Shown here one piece after another: positions 1 to 9,499 of a stretch of DNA of 64,000 bases (its first letter is position 1; each line of letters starts with the position of its first letter). Under the pieces are notes generated by a model. The model saw only the letters and a list, made by a program, of their open reading frames with translations. It had not been told where the DNA came from and did no database searches. The stretch spans positions 1 through 64,000 of the forward strand of contig LAZY01000038.1 of assembly GCA_001013295.1 (NCBI GenBank). The letters run 5' to 3'. The position numbers were made by a program, and so were the translations under genes. The DNA comes from Chryseobacterium indologenes (GTDB taxonomy: Bacteria; Bacteroidota; Bacteroidia; Flavobacteriales; Weeksellaceae).

Positions 1-83
1 TTTTTGACTTATATCTTCTTTTTTCCAAGATATTTTTTTAAAAATCAAAATATCGAAATCTTTTTTCTATGAAATACAAAAAA

Positions 84-118
84 GAGACTGTCCTTTTGAG
101 ACAGCCTCTTCTTATGAT
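84..118 (-). terminator. Rho-independent terminator of clpP
   Basis: Read on the minus strand, AAGAGGCTGTC pairs with GACAGTCTCTT around a short loop and is followed by a T-run. It lies just beyond the clpP stop codon, so it probably ends the clpP transcript. Confidence 0.8.
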
Positions 119-132
119 TGATTTTAAACCAA

Positions 133-816
133 TTATTTTTTCTCAGCTCTCTGTAGAACCTCATCTACCATTCCGAAGCTCTTCGCTTCTTCTGAAGTCA
201 TCCAATAATCTCTGTCAGATGATTTCTCTACCCACTCATAAGGTTGTCCTGAATGGTGAGCGATAATGTCATAAAGCTCCTGCTTCAATTTCAGCATCTC
301 TCTAAGGTTGATCTCCATATCGGAAGCAACTCCCTGAGCACCTCCGGAAGGCTGGTGAATCATTACTCTGGAGTGCTTAAGTGCAGAACGTTTTCCTTTT
401 TCACCTGCCACCAATAGTACAGCTCCCATTGAAGCAGCCATACCTGTACAGATTGTTGCTACATCAGGCTTAATGATCTGCATCGTATCATAAATACCTA
501 AACCGGCATATACGCTACCACCAGGTGAGTTGATATAGATCTGAATATCTTTTGAAGGGTCTGCACTCTCAAGGAATAAAAGCTGTGCCGTAACGATGTT
601 GGCTACCTGATCATCGATTCCTGTTCCCAGGAAGATAATTCTGTCCATCATCAAACGGGAGAAAACGTCCATCTGAGCAACGTTCAATCTTCTTTCTTCC
701 ATGATGTACGGAGTAAGGTTCGTTGGACCATACATTCCCATATACTGATCGGTAACAAGACCGTTGTTTCCTAAATGTTTTACAGAGAAGTCTCTGAATT
801 CCTTTTTAATGTCCAT
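133..816 (-). CDS. clpP: ATP-dependent Clp protease proteolytic subunit ClpP
   Basis: Serine peptidase that forms the double-heptamer chamber of the Clp protease and degrades proteins unfolded by ClpX/ClpA/ClpC partners in the cytosol. The catalytic triad is visible: Ser129 in GMAASMGA, His154 in MIHQPSGG and probably Asp203 in SDRDYWMT. The oxyanion-loop motif SPGGSVYAG is at about 97-105. The 227-aa length suits Bacteroidota ClpP, which has a longer N-terminus than the E. coli protein. The gene is monocistronic here, with its own terminator; no clpX is adjacent. The start ATG complements position 816. Confidence 0.97.
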   Translation of the reverse strand: MDIKKEFRDFSVKHLGNNGLVTDQYMGMYGPTNLTPYIMEERRLNVAQMDVFSRLMMDRIIFLGTGIDDQVANIVTAQLLFLESADPSKDIQIYINSPGGSVYAGLGIYDTMQIIKPDVATICTGMAASMGAVLLVAGEKGKRSALKHSRVMIHQPSGGAQGVASDMEINLREMLKLKQELYDIIAHHSGQPYEWVEKSSDRDYWMTSEEAKSFGMVDEVLQRAEKK

Positions 817-929
817 ATTTCTATTATGTATTATTTTAACTAATATTTTCGAAGTTTAAATTACAATATTTATTCCTAAAATTTTATAGGACTTTTTGTC
901 ACAGAATCTTAGCAAACCTTGTCTCTAAA

Positions 930-2915
930 CTACCTTCTTCTATCCACATAAATCCCTTTGATCGGTGAATACTCGATAATATTACTCAGTCTTATCGAAG
1001 CCTGTTTCAGTAAAGTAATCTTTTTGATCAGCTCATAATATTTCACTTCGTCGGTATTGCTGTACTGATCAAGCTCTTTTGCAGTTTCAGTAATCAGGTA
1101 ATCAATATATCTGTATTTGTGCAGTAATACATCCCCCTGAATCTGATCTGCCACTTTATCTCCATAATTGGGCGGATAAATGTTTCTGGAAGCCCAGTTT
1201 TCAAGCTCATCCAACGGCATCAGAGCATCCACGACTTTGGTAGTAATCTCTTCATCCATAAAAGATACAAAAAAGTTTCCACTTCTCAGTTCATCTTTCT
1301 GAATCCCCTCCCTTACCTGATTGATAATGATCTCATTTTCTTTGACTAAAAAAGTATACTGCTCTTCTTCAAAATGATGAAGGATCTCCTCAATGACTGT
1401 AATCTGGTATTCTTCATTCTGCTCGTTTCTACGTTTCAGAATTATATCTCCAAACATCAGCATGTGATCCACCAGTTTATTTTCCATAAACAGGACATCA
1501 AACAGGAAAGGATCTTCTTTCTCCTTATCCGGTGGCACGATCTCCATCTTGGGAGCAGCTTTTTCCTTTTGCTGCTGCTGAACGTGATGGGTCTGGTTCT
1601 GGGTAATCTGCTTCTGAACATCCAGTTCATTGAAAAGACTCTGCTCAGAAAGTCCGAATTTATTGGAAACCTCTTTAAGGTAAACCTCTCTTTTCAGCGC
1701 ATTCTGTACAAAGGAAACCGATTTTACAATATCCCGTATCGCTTCTGCCTTTTTGATAGGATCATTGCCTACATCACGCAACAGGATTTCCGCTTTGAAG
1801 TCGATGAAGTCCATCGCTTCATTTTCGATGTATTTTTCAACATATTCCTGCGGGTGTTTTCTGGCGAAAGAATCCGGGTCATCCCCATCCGGGAAAAGTA
1901 AGACACGGATATTCATTCCTTCTGTCAGCAACATATCAATGCTTCGGAAACTGGCTTTGATCCCGGCATTATCTCCATCGAAAAGGATGGTTACGTTTTC
2001 CGTAAGCCTTTTGATCAGTTTGATCTGCTCTGTTGTCAGGGAAGTTCCCGAACTGGCCACCACATTCTCTATTCCGGACATATGAAGTGAGATCACATCC
2101 ATATATCCTTCTACCAAAAGACAGCCGTTCTTTCTTGAGATAGCCTGCTTACTTTGGTTTAATCCGTAAAGTACATTCGATTTATGGTAGATCTCGGTTT
2201 CCGGTGAATTGAGGTATTTTGCCGTTTTGACATTGCTCTTCAGAATCCTCGCTCCAAATCCCAATACTCTTCCTGAAAAACTGTGAATCGGGAAAATAAC
2301 CCTTTCACGGAAACGGTCAACGCCACCCGGAGTATTCTCAGGAAAGATGGAAAGTCCTGATTTTTCAAGAATTTCTTTAGTATATCCTTTCTCCAGAGCA
2401 TAAGCGGTGAACGCATTCTTCTTTTCCGGAGAATATCCCAGCTGGAATTTTCTGATGATATCATCTTTAAGCTCTCTTTCTTTAAAATAAGAAAGTCCTA
2501 TGCTTCTGCCATCTTCAGCATCCCAAAGAATTTCCTGAAAATAGGTATTGGCCACTTCATGAATCTTGTACAGAAGATCTTTTTCCGTCTGTGCATTTTT
2601 AGCCTCTTCAGAAATTTCACGCAGATCTTCTTCGATCTCAATGCCATATTTTTTGGCAGCGTGGCGAAGAGCTTCCGGATAGGTAAAGTTCTCAATTTCC
2701 ATCAGGAAAGAGATCGCTGTCCCTCCTTTTCCCGTTGAGAAGTCTTTCCAGATCTGCTTACTTGGTGAAACAACAAAACTTGGAGATTTTTCCTCATGAA
2801 AAGGACTGAGTCCCTTAAAGTTAGACCCTGCTCTTTTCAACTGCACATACTCACCCACAATCTCTTCTACCCTGATCGTGGAGAATATTTTATCTATGGT
2901 CTGTTTGGAAATCAT
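930..2915 (-). CDS. dnaG: DNA primase DnaG
   Basis: Synthesises RNA primers for DNA replication at the fork. The N-terminal CHC2-type region keeps the fold signature (SPFHEEKSPSF, GKGGTAISF), but of the four zinc ligands only the His remains: the first Cys is Ser and the CxxC position reads D-F-S-T. The TOPRIM core is intact, with the acid motif LLVEGYMDVISL and the DxD motif ILFDGDNAG. A C-terminal helical helicase-interaction region follows a Q-rich linker (HHVQQQQKEK). I chose the ATG at 2915 (MISKQTIDKIF), which begins at the usual family start; a GTG 15 bases upstream would add five residues. Loss of zinc ligands appears common in Flavobacteriia, so the gene is likely functional. Confidence 0.95.
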   Translation of the reverse strand: MISKQTIDKIFSTIRVEEIVGEYVQLKRAGSNFKGLSPFHEEKSPSFVVSPSKQIWKDFSTGKGGTAISFLMEIENFTYPEALRHAAKKYGIEIEEDLREISEEAKNAQTEKDLLYKIHEVANTYFQEILWDAEDGRSIGLSYFKERELKDDIIRKFQLGYSPEKKNAFTAYALEKGYTKEILEKSGLSIFPENTPGGVDRFRERVIFPIHSFSGRVLGFGARILKSNVKTAKYLNSPETEIYHKSNVLYGLNQSKQAISRKNGCLLVEGYMDVISLHMSGIENVVASSGTSLTTEQIKLIKRLTENVTILFDGDNAGIKASFRSIDMLLTEGMNIRVLLFPDGDDPDSFARKHPQEYVEKYIENEAMDFIDFKAEILLRDVGNDPIKKAEAIRDIVKSVSFVQNALKREVYLKEVSNKFGLSEQSLFNELDVQKQITQNQTHHVQQQQKEKAAPKMEIVPPDKEKEDPFLFDVLFMENKLVDHMLMFGDIILKRRNEQNEEYQITVIEEILHHFEEEQYTFLVKENEIIINQVREGIQKDELRSGNFFVSFMDEEITTKVVDALMPLDELENWASRNIYPPNYGDKVADQIQGDVLLHKYRYIDYLITETAKELDQYSNTDEVKYYELIKKITLLKQASIRLSNIIEYSPIKGIYVDRRR

Positions 2916-2990
2916 AGTACAAAAATACACATAAAAAAAAACCTTACAATTATATAATACATATGCATTCTATTTAGCGGGTTTTATCAT

Positions 2991-2998
2991 TATTTTTG
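2991..2998 (+). promoter_or_regulatory. -7 promoter element of tsaE
   Basis: TATTTTTG matches the Bacteroidota -7 consensus TAnnTTTG, 19 bases before the tsaE ATG. Confidence 0.6.
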
Positions 2999-3017
2999 CA
3001 AAACAAATTAGCTAAGT

Positions 3018-3425
3018 ATGCAATTCACTATAGATACAATCGAAGACTGGCAGGAAATTGTTGATACAATTCTTCCTCAATTACAACATAATATCCTTTT
3101 ACTAAAAGGAAATCTGGGTGCCGGAAAGACGACCTTCACCCAATTTCTACTTAAAAACCTGGGCTATGAAGAGGAAGTAAACTCTCCTACTTACTCCATT
3201 GTGAATGAATATAGTACTCCGAAAGGAAAAGTCTATCATTTTGATCTTTACCGCCTGAAAAACATTGAAGAAGTATACGATATTGGGATTGAAGAATACC
3301 TTGATAATTCTTTTCTGTGCATTATCGAATGGCCGGAAGTGTATGAAGAAGAGCTGTACGGGCTCAACTACCACACAATGAGCATTGTGAATACCGGTGA
3401 AAACAGAGAAGTTTCATTCGATTAA
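3018..3425 (+). CDS. tsaE: tRNA threonylcarbamoyladenosine biosynthesis ATPase TsaE
   Basis: P-loop ATPase that works with TsaB and TsaD to add threonylcarbamoyl to A37 of ANN-decoding tRNAs. Walker A GNLGAGKTTF is at about 31-40; the family motif SPTYSIVNEY and the HFDLYRL motif follow; IIEWPE is the Walker-B-like C-terminal signature. The 135-aa length is normal. It is followed by alanine dehydrogenase on the same strand, which has its own -7 box, so the two need not be cotranscribed. Confidence 0.95.
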   Translation: MQFTIDTIEDWQEIVDTILPQLQHNILLLKGNLGAGKTTFTQFLLKNLGYEEEVNSPTYSIVNEYSTPKGKVYHFDLYRLKNIEEVYDIGIEEYLDNSFLCIIEWPEVYEEELYGLNYHTMSIVNTGENREVSFD

Positions 3426-3433
3426 ATATTATG

Positions 3434-3441
3434 TATCTTTG
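3434..3441 (+). promoter_or_regulatory. -7 promoter element of alanine dehydrogenase
   Basis: TATCTTTG is a full match to TAnnTTTG in the 68-base gap between tsaE and the dehydrogenase gene. Confidence 0.6.
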
Positions 3442-3493
3442 CTCATTAATTGAGTGTAAAAAAACAATCTGTAAGACATAATTTAATTTAAGG

Positions 3494-4684
3494 ATGAGTA
3501 CAAATATTTTTACTCCTTTCACAGAAGAAGAATTGATGCCGAAAGAGGAAAAATTGGAGGTTATAAAGAAGGGAAAACAGTTCAGCATTGGAATTCCCAA
3601 AGAAACCTGTCTCAACGAAAGGAGAACCTGCATTACTCCGGACGCCGTACAGGTGCTGGTAGAGCACGGCCATGAGATTATTGTGGAATCAGGAGCCGGA
3701 CAAGGTTCGTTTTTTACAGATTTACAATATTCAGAATCGGGGGCAAAGATCACCAATGATCCTAAGGAAGCCTTCGGACAGGACCTCATCTTAAAGATCA
3801 ACCCTCCTACCGAAGAGGAAATTGATTATATGAAAGCGAATACCTATCTGGTTTCGGCACTTCAGATCAACCTCAGAGATAAAGCATATTTCTTAAAGCT
3901 TGCAGAGAAAAAAATAAATGCTATTGCTTTTGAATTTATCGTTGATGAATATAAGCAATTGGCTTTGGTAAGACTGATCGGTGAAATTGCAGGAACCGTT
4001 TCTATTTTATATGCTTCAGAATTATTAGCCTTATCAAATGGCTTAATGCTTGGTGGCATCACAGGGGTAAGACCTGCGGAAGTGGTGATTCTTGGAGCCG
4101 GAATTGTAGGAGAATTTGCTACAAAGGCAGCCATTGGATTGGGAGCCAGTGTCAAAGTCTTTGACAACTCACTTTCTAAACTGAGAAGGCTTCATACTAT
4201 GGTAGACAGCCGTGTTCCCACTTCCATTATAGATCCTAAAGAACTCAGCAAAAGTTTACGACGTGCTGACGTTGTGATAGGCGCTCTTCCAAGATTAAAT
4301 ATGACGCCTATTGTGACCGAAGATATGGTCATGAAAATGAAAAAAGGCAGTGTCATCATCGATATTACCATAGACAACGGTAAGGTTATTGAAACTTCAG
4401 AACTTACCACGATGGAAGATCCCTACATCATCAAACATGGTGTGATCCACTGCGGACTTCCGAACCTTACTTCCAGAATGCCTAGAACAACAACAAAGGC
4501 CATTTCAAATTTCTTCCTTTCCTATATTTTGAATTATGATGAAGAGGGCGGTTTTGAAAATATGCTGATCCGCAAAAACGAAATGAAGCAGAGCTTATAT
4601 ATGTACAAGGGAAGACATACCAAAAAGATCATCTGTGACCGTTTCGGACTTACGTACCACGATATCAATCTTTTAATTTTCTAA
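3494..4684 (+). CDS. ald: Alanine dehydrogenase
   Basis: NAD-dependent enzyme interconverting L-alanine and pyruvate plus ammonia. The N-terminal AlaDh/PNT signature GIPKETCLNERRTCITP is at about 33-49; the Rossmann motif VVILGAGIVG is at about 197-206; the C-terminal domain carries the HCGLPNLTSRMPRTTT stretch typical of the Bacteroidota branch. At 396 aa it is slightly longer than the roughly 370-aa classical enzymes because of an N-terminal extension. The next ORF starts immediately after its stop codon, so it is probably cotranscribed. Members of this branch are also sometimes labelled saccharopine-dehydrogenase-like. Confidence 0.9.
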   Translation: MSTNIFTPFTEEELMPKEEKLEVIKKGKQFSIGIPKETCLNERRTCITPDAVQVLVEHGHEIIVESGAGQGSFFTDLQYSESGAKITNDPKEAFGQDLILKINPPTEEEIDYMKANTYLVSALQINLRDKAYFLKLAEKKINAIAFEFIVDEYKQLALVRLIGEIAGTVSILYASELLALSNGLMLGGITGVRPAEVVILGAGIVGEFATKAAIGLGASVKVFDNSLSKLRRLHTMVDSRVPTSIIDPKELSKSLRRADVVIGALPRLNMTPIVTEDMVMKMKKGSVIIDITIDNGKVIETSELTTMEDPYIIKHGVIHCGLPNLTSRMPRTTTKAISNFFLSYILNYDEEGGFENMLIRKNEMKQSLYMYKGRHTKKIICDRFGLTYHDINLLIF

Positions 4685-5056
4685 ATGAAAAAACTGAAAT
4701 TTTATGCAATAGGCTTCGTTCCGGGGCTACTGATTGTATTTTTTATTTTAAACAAAAAAGGGGCAAGCTGCAGCGGATACCTTCCAAACAGCCGTGTAAT
4801 TGCAGAAACCCTTTCCAAAGAATTCAAATATTCTGAAGAGGTCAAAACAGCGATGGCTGCCTATAAGATCGATGAAAAATTCATCAAAGACAGCATCATT
4901 ACCAACGGAAAAGTAGATTTTGACAAAAGCCACGCACAAAAGAAACCGTGCCCGGATTATCTTCTGACCTATCCTGAAAAAAATCCGTCTTACGAGATCA
5001 CGTTTGACAAATGTGAAGAAACGGTGACCGTACTCAATCTGAAGAAACTTAAATAA
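4685..5056 (+). CDS. Small membrane-anchored or secreted protein, unknown function
   Basis: I do not recognise a family with certainty. The 123-aa product has an N-terminal hydrophobic segment (about residues 4-22, FYAIGFVPGLLIVFFIL) that could be a signal anchor, then a small soluble domain with four cysteines (Cys29, and KKPCPDY and DKCEETV further on) that could form disulfides outside the cytosol. The start codon abuts the alanine dehydrogenase stop, implying translation coupling. The LytS-type kinase gene starts 20 bases later. Confidence 0.7.
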   Translation: MKKLKFYAIGFVPGLLIVFFILNKKGASCSGYLPNSRVIAETLSKEFKYSEEVKTAMAAYKIDEKFIKDSIITNGKVDFDKSHAQKKPCPDYLLTYPEKNPSYEITFDKCEETVTVLNLKKLK

Positions 5057-5076
5057 TCTTCTCTTAACAGACCGAT

Positions 5077-5850
5077 ATGGAAGGCAATTACTACATGATT
5101 TATGATTATCTGATATTCATCGGAGTTTTTGCCATTTTCCTTTTTCTGACCACTAGTATTTATCTGTTCAGTCAGCATCAGAAACTGAAGCTTAAAAATG
5201 CCAAACTGTCTGAAGCCAATAAGATCATTGAACAGCGATTGAATGAAGTGCGTCTGGAACATATCGGTACAAAGCTGAACCCTCATCTGTTCAAAAACAT
5301 TCTTAATTCCGTTCAGTCTCATGCTTACCAGACGTATATGTCTCTGGACAAGCTGGCCAATGTGCTGGATTATATTTTATACGAAAGCAACAACAAGTTT
5401 GTAAGCCCGAAAGAGGAACTTACTTTTGCCTTAAGTCTTATTGAAATCAACAAGATCAAAATAAATCCCCTATTCGACTTCAGGATCAAATCCAGAATCA
5501 ATAAATCGGATTCCGTATATGAAGAAAAGGTATTTGCCCCATTGATCTCTGTAGATCTCATTGAAAATGCCTTCAAACACACCGACTTTCTGGCTCAGGA
5601 TTCGTTTATTTCCATTTCGATGGAGCTTGAAAACGGTATTTTCACCATGAAAGTCAGCAACAAAGCTTCCCTGAAAAACATCCTTGAGAAGGAAAAAAGC
5701 GGTTTCGGAAGCCAGTCTTTTGACCAGAGGCTTAAAATGATCTACAGTACCTATTATCAGCTGGAAAGAAGTTCAAAAAACGGGATCTTTACTGCAGAAT
5801 TAAAAATCAATTTAGGAGAATTCTATGATAAAATGCGTTATTCTGGATGA
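5077..5850 (+). CDS. LytS-type sensor histidine kinase
   Basis: Membrane histidine kinase of the His_kinase (PF06580-like) family. One transmembrane segment lies at about 11-31, then a coiled linker (KLKLKNAKLSEANKIIEQRLNEV). The phosphoacceptor His70 lies in LNPHLFKNILNS, the variant of the LQxQInPHFLFN box; the ATP-binding N box is VDLIENAFKH, and a GFGSQSFDQRLKMIY motif is near the C-terminus. There is no extracellular sensor domain, so the stimulus is probably membrane or cytosolic. Its 3' end overlaps the response-regulator gene by 26 bases. An alternative start is the ATG at 5095. Confidence 0.88.
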   Translation: MEGNYYMIYDYLIFIGVFAIFLFLTTSIYLFSQHQKLKLKNAKLSEANKIIEQRLNEVRLEHIGTKLNPHLFKNILNSVQSHAYQTYMSLDKLANVLDYILYESNNKFVSPKEELTFALSLIEINKIKINPLFDFRIKSRINKSDSVYEEKVFAPLISVDLIENAFKHTDFLAQDSFISISMELENGIFTMKVSNKASLKNILEKEKSGFGSQSFDQRLKMIYSTYYQLERSSKNGIFTAELKINLGEFYDKMRYSG

Positions 5851-6535
5851 TGAATTGCTAGCGATAAGCTACCTGAAACTTCTGTGCGAACAGATTGATG
5901 ATGTAGAAGTGATCAAGGCATTCAATGATCCTAAAATTTTTCTGAAAGAAATTGAAACCCTGGACTGCAATCTCTGTATCCTGGATATTGAAATGCCCGG
6001 AATGACCGGCCTTCAGGTTGCCGAACTGATCTCCGGTTCAAAAAAAATCATTTTCACAACTGCTTACAAAGAATATGCAGCCGAAGCTTTCGATCTGAAT
6101 GTGGTAGACTATGTAAGAAAACCCATTAAAAAAGAACGTCTGATTCAGGCCTTTGAAAAAGCAAAAGAGCAGATCGTCACCGTTCAGAAAAAAACCTTTA
6201 TCGAGTGGAATACCAACATCGGTAAGACCATTATTCCTACGGAGCAGATCGTCTACATCAAAACTTCAGAAATTGACAGCCGGGACAAGGATATTACGCT
6301 GAATGACGGAACAGTCATTGTTTTGAAGAACCTTAACTTCAAAAATCTTCTGGAAATGCTTCCTGCCAAAGATTTTGCACAGATCAATAAAAAAGAAATC
6401 ATCGCACTATCTTCCATCAAAGTATTTACCACAAACGAAATTATCACCACCATCCTTACCGAAGGGGAAAACTTTCTGAAGCTCCAGATTGGGGAGACCT
6501 ATAAGAACTCACTGATGGAATGGTTCGGAAAATAA
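5825..6535 (+). CDS. LytTR-family response regulator
   Basis: Partner of the kinase just upstream. The receiver domain occupies residues 1-120, with Asp9-Asp10 (LDDE), phosphorylated Asp54 in CILDIEMPGM, and a Lys in VVDYVRKPI. The LytTR DNA-binding domain is at about 135-235 (FIEWNTNIGKT ... IVYIKTSE ... FAQINKKEIIAL). It probably regulates the neighbouring genes, including the small exported protein at 6644; the targets are inference. Confidence 0.9.
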   Translation: MIKCVILDDELLAISYLKLLCEQIDDVEVIKAFNDPKIFLKEIETLDCNLCILDIEMPGMTGLQVAELISGSKKIIFTTAYKEYAAEAFDLNVVDYVRKPIKKERLIQAFEKAKEQIVTVQKKTFIEWNTNIGKTIIPTEQIVYIKTSEIDSRDKDITLNDGTVIVLKNLNFKNLLEMLPAKDFAQINKKEIIALSSIKVFTTNEIITTILTEGENFLKLQIGETYKNSLMEWFGK

Positions 6536-6643
6536 ACCTTTCAAACATTTACGGTTTCATTACATAAAGCTTTCTCTTCATTACATCTCTGTTTTTTGTA
6601 GCATTGTCCCAACGTACTTTTGCTTCTGATTAAATGATTAATA

Positions 6644-7033
6644 ATGAAAAACTGTTTGTATGCAGTAGGAATTCTCCTATCCGGGCTGTGCTTTTCTCAG
6701 GAAACCGCTTCAAAGATCAAAGCCTCATTTTTTGAGGGAATCGCAGTGGCCGGATATGTAGATCATGGGGCATTCATCAACTTTACAGGGCCTAACCTCA
6801 GCCTCACCCGTAAAAATATAAAATGGATCGCAGGAATGCTGCCGTCGCTCAGAATCAAAGAAGACCGCTCACCGGGAACAAAGAACAGTCCTGTAATGCC
6901 TACTTTGGGAGCGGGACTTACTGTGGTTTACAAGAAAATGGCATTCCAGATTCCGGTGTATTATAACGCTAAAACCTCGGATCAGAACGGAAACTGGAAA
7001 ATAGGAGCCGGCATCGGTTATTCATTCAAATAG
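6644..7033 (+). CDS. Small exported protein, unknown function
   Basis: 129 aa with a typical signal peptide (KNCLYAVGILLSGLCFSQ, predicted cleavage about residue 18-19). The rest is glycine- and beta-rich (IAVAGYVDHGAFINFTGPNLSL; GAGLTVVYKKMAFQIPVYYNA; KIGAGIGYSFK) and ends in an aromatic residue, as small outer-membrane or periplasmic barrel-like proteins do. It follows the two-component pair by 108 bases and is a plausible target of it. No family is recognised with confidence. Confidence 0.7.
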   Translation: MKNCLYAVGILLSGLCFSQETASKIKASFFEGIAVAGYVDHGAFINFTGPNLSLTRKNIKWIAGMLPSLRIKEDRSPGTKNSPVMPTLGAGLTVVYKKMAFQIPVYYNAKTSDQNGNWKIGAGIGYSFK

Positions 7034-7129
7034 GTTTTATTACATTTTTTAGAACATTCATTACATTTTAGAAAAAAGAGTATTTAACATAACTATATTC
7101 TTATCAACTTTGCATAAAATATTGGAATC

Positions 7130-9406
7130 ATGAATTTGGGGAAATACAGAAATTTAATTTTCTACATCACTACTATAGCCGTTTTTTCCTGTCTGATGTA
7201 CTTCTTTATCATAGAAGGACAAACGCTGGAAATCAAAGAAAATATTGTCACCAAAACCAGCAGTGGTTCTACCTGGGAAAATTTCCAGGAATCTTTTAAA
7301 ACCAATCTTCATCATCCATTGGCCTTATTACTGGCACAGATTGTTACCATCATTCTGACGGCAAGACTTTTTGGATGGATCTGTATGAAGATCAAGCAGC
7401 CCAGTGTGATCGGGGAAATGATTGCCGGGATTGTTCTGGGTCCCTCTCTTGTAGGGATGTACTTTCCTGAATTTTCAGCATTTCTTTTTCCCAAGGAATC
7501 ATTGGGAAATTTACAGTTTCTCAGCCAGATAGGGCTTATTCTCTTTATGTATATTGTAGGAATGGAGCTGGATCTGAGTGTATTGAGAAAAAAAGCCCAT
7601 GATGCTGTGGTGATCAGCCATGCCAGTATCATTATTCCTTTTGCATTAGGAATTGGCCTTTCTTATTTTATTTACCAGGAATTTGCGCCTACAGGAATTC
7701 AGTTTACTTCTTTTGCTTTATTTATAGCAATCTCTATGAGTATTACGGCATTTCCGGTATTGGCAAGAATTGTACAGGAACGGAATCTTCAGAAAACCAA
7801 ACTGGGAACCATCGTTATTACCTGTGCTGCGGCAGACGATATTACAGCGTGGTGTATTCTGGCAGCGGTTATTGCCATTGTAAAAGCAGGTTCTTTTACC
7901 AGCTCTATCTATGTCATCATTATGGCCATTGCCTATGTATTTCTAATGATTAAGATTGTAAGGCCGTTCTTAAAAAGAATTGGGGACCTTCAGGCAGGTA
8001 AAAATACCATCAACAAACCAATGGTAGCCATTTTCTTCCTGACACTTATTCTCTCTTCCTATATAACGGAGGTTATCGGAATTCATGCATTGTTCGGAGC
8101 TTTTATGGCTGGTGCTATCATGCCGGAGAACACAAAATTCCGCACCTTATTTATTGACAAAGTAGAAGATGTGGCATTGGTATTACTTCTTCCGTTATTC
8201 TTTGTTTTTACGGGACTCCGTACACAGATCGGTCTCTTGAATGACAGTCACCTGTGGATGACAGCAGGATTCATTATCCTGACAGCAGTTCTCGGAAAGT
8301 TTGCCGGAAGTGCACTTACTGCCAAATTTGTCGGCATCAACTGGAAAGAAAGTTTAACGATCGGAGCCCTGATGAATACGAGAGGTCTAATGGAACTTAT
8401 CGTATTGAACATCGGATATGACCTTGGTGTATTGGGGCCTGAGATATTTGCAATGCTTGTGATCATGGCTTTGTTTACCACATTCATGACAGGGCCTGCA
8501 TTAGACTTTATTAATTTTATTTTTAAATCTAAAAAAGAAGAAGAACCGGTACATGAAAACGACTCGAAATACAGAGTACTTCTATCTTTCGACAAACCTG
8601 AATCAGGCAGTACTCTACTGAAACTTGCCCACGATTTCACCAATAAAATGAACGGGAATAAAAGCATTACCGCCATGAATATTGCTCCGGTAGATGAAAT
8701 GCATGCTTATGATATTGACGAATATGAAGATTCTCAGTTTCAGAATGTCATTGAAACATCCCACGAACTTAATCTGGAGGTTACTACCCTTTTTAAAGCC
8801 TCCACCGATATAGAAAATGATCTTACCAGCATTACCAACAAAGGACATTATGATCTTCTGCTGATCATGCTCGGAAAATCTATGTATGAAGGAAGTTTGT
8901 TAGGAAGATTATTAGGATTTACAACGAAGATCATCAACCCGGAAAAACTTCTGAACACGGTAAAAGGTAAAGGAAATATCTTCAACAATTCACCTTTTGA
9001 CGATTTTACCCTTCAGATTTTAGACAAAACCAATATTCCGGTCGGTGTACTAGTAGAAAAAGATTTCCAGAGTGCCGAAAAGGTATTTGTTCCGATCTTC
9101 AATCTGAGTGATTTTTATCTGCTTGAATATGCCAAAAGGCTTATCAATAACAACAATTCACAAATCATCATCCTGGATGCCGCAGGGCAGATCAGAAACA
9201 ATATTGAAGTGAAAGAACTGATCAGAAGTATCGAGCAGGTAGCTCCCAATCATATCACGTTGTATAATGAAAAGAAGATTGAAAAAGAATTTCTGAATGC
9301 TCAGGATCTGATGCTCATCAGCAGCAAAAGCTGGAAAAACCTGATTGATACCAAAAGTCTGTGGCTTTCTGATATTCCATCAACATTGATTATTTCAAAT
9401 CCATAA
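7130..9406 (+). CDS. Cation:proton antiporter (CPA2 / KefB-like)
   Basis: Inner-membrane Na+(K+)/H+ exchanger. Residues about 1-460 hold an N-terminal anchor and about 12 further transmembrane segments with CPA2 signatures: PSVIGEMIAGIVLGPSLVG, the ion-binding region TCAAADDITAW (paired Asp), and the GIHALFGAFMAGAIMP and ALMNTRGLMELIVL motifs. The C-terminal 290 residues are cytosolic and look like two USP-like regulatory domains rather than the RCK/TrkA-N domain of KefB. The 758-aa length fits this Bacteroidota subfamily. The ion specificity cannot be read from the sequence. Confidence 0.9.
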   Translation: MNLGKYRNLIFYITTIAVFSCLMYFFIIEGQTLEIKENIVTKTSSGSTWENFQESFKTNLHHPLALLLAQIVTIILTARLFGWICMKIKQPSVIGEMIAGIVLGPSLVGMYFPEFSAFLFPKESLGNLQFLSQIGLILFMYIVGMELDLSVLRKKAHDAVVISHASIIIPFALGIGLSYFIYQEFAPTGIQFTSFALFIAISMSITAFPVLARIVQERNLQKTKLGTIVITCAAADDITAWCILAAVIAIVKAGSFTSSIYVIIMAIAYVFLMIKIVRPFLKRIGDLQAGKNTINKPMVAIFFLTLILSSYITEVIGIHALFGAFMAGAIMPENTKFRTLFIDKVEDVALVLLLPLFFVFTGLRTQIGLLNDSHLWMTAGFIILTAVLGKFAGSALTAKFVGINWKESLTIGALMNTRGLMELIVLNIGYDLGVLGPEIFAMLVIMALFTTFMTGPALDFINFIFKSKKEEEPVHENDSKYRVLLSFDKPESGSTLLKLAHDFTNKMNGNKSITAMNIAPVDEMHAYDIDEYEDSQFQNVIETSHELNLEVTTLFKASTDIENDLTSITNKGHYDLLLIMLGKSMYEGSLLGRLLGFTTKIINPEKLLNTVKGKGNIFNNSPFDDFTLQILDKTNIPVGVLVEKDFQSAEKVFVPIFNLSDFYLLEYAKRLINNNNSQIIILDAAGQIRNNIEVKELIRSIEQVAPNHITLYNEKKIEKEFLNAQDLMLISSKSWKNLIDTKSLWLSDIPSTLIISNP

Positions 9407-9499
9407 CACACCGATATTTCTATTTCTAAGAAGCTGTAAATATTATCTGTTGTCTGTAAAGAAAAAACAGGTATATTTATAGCTTCAATTTTTTGGGAC

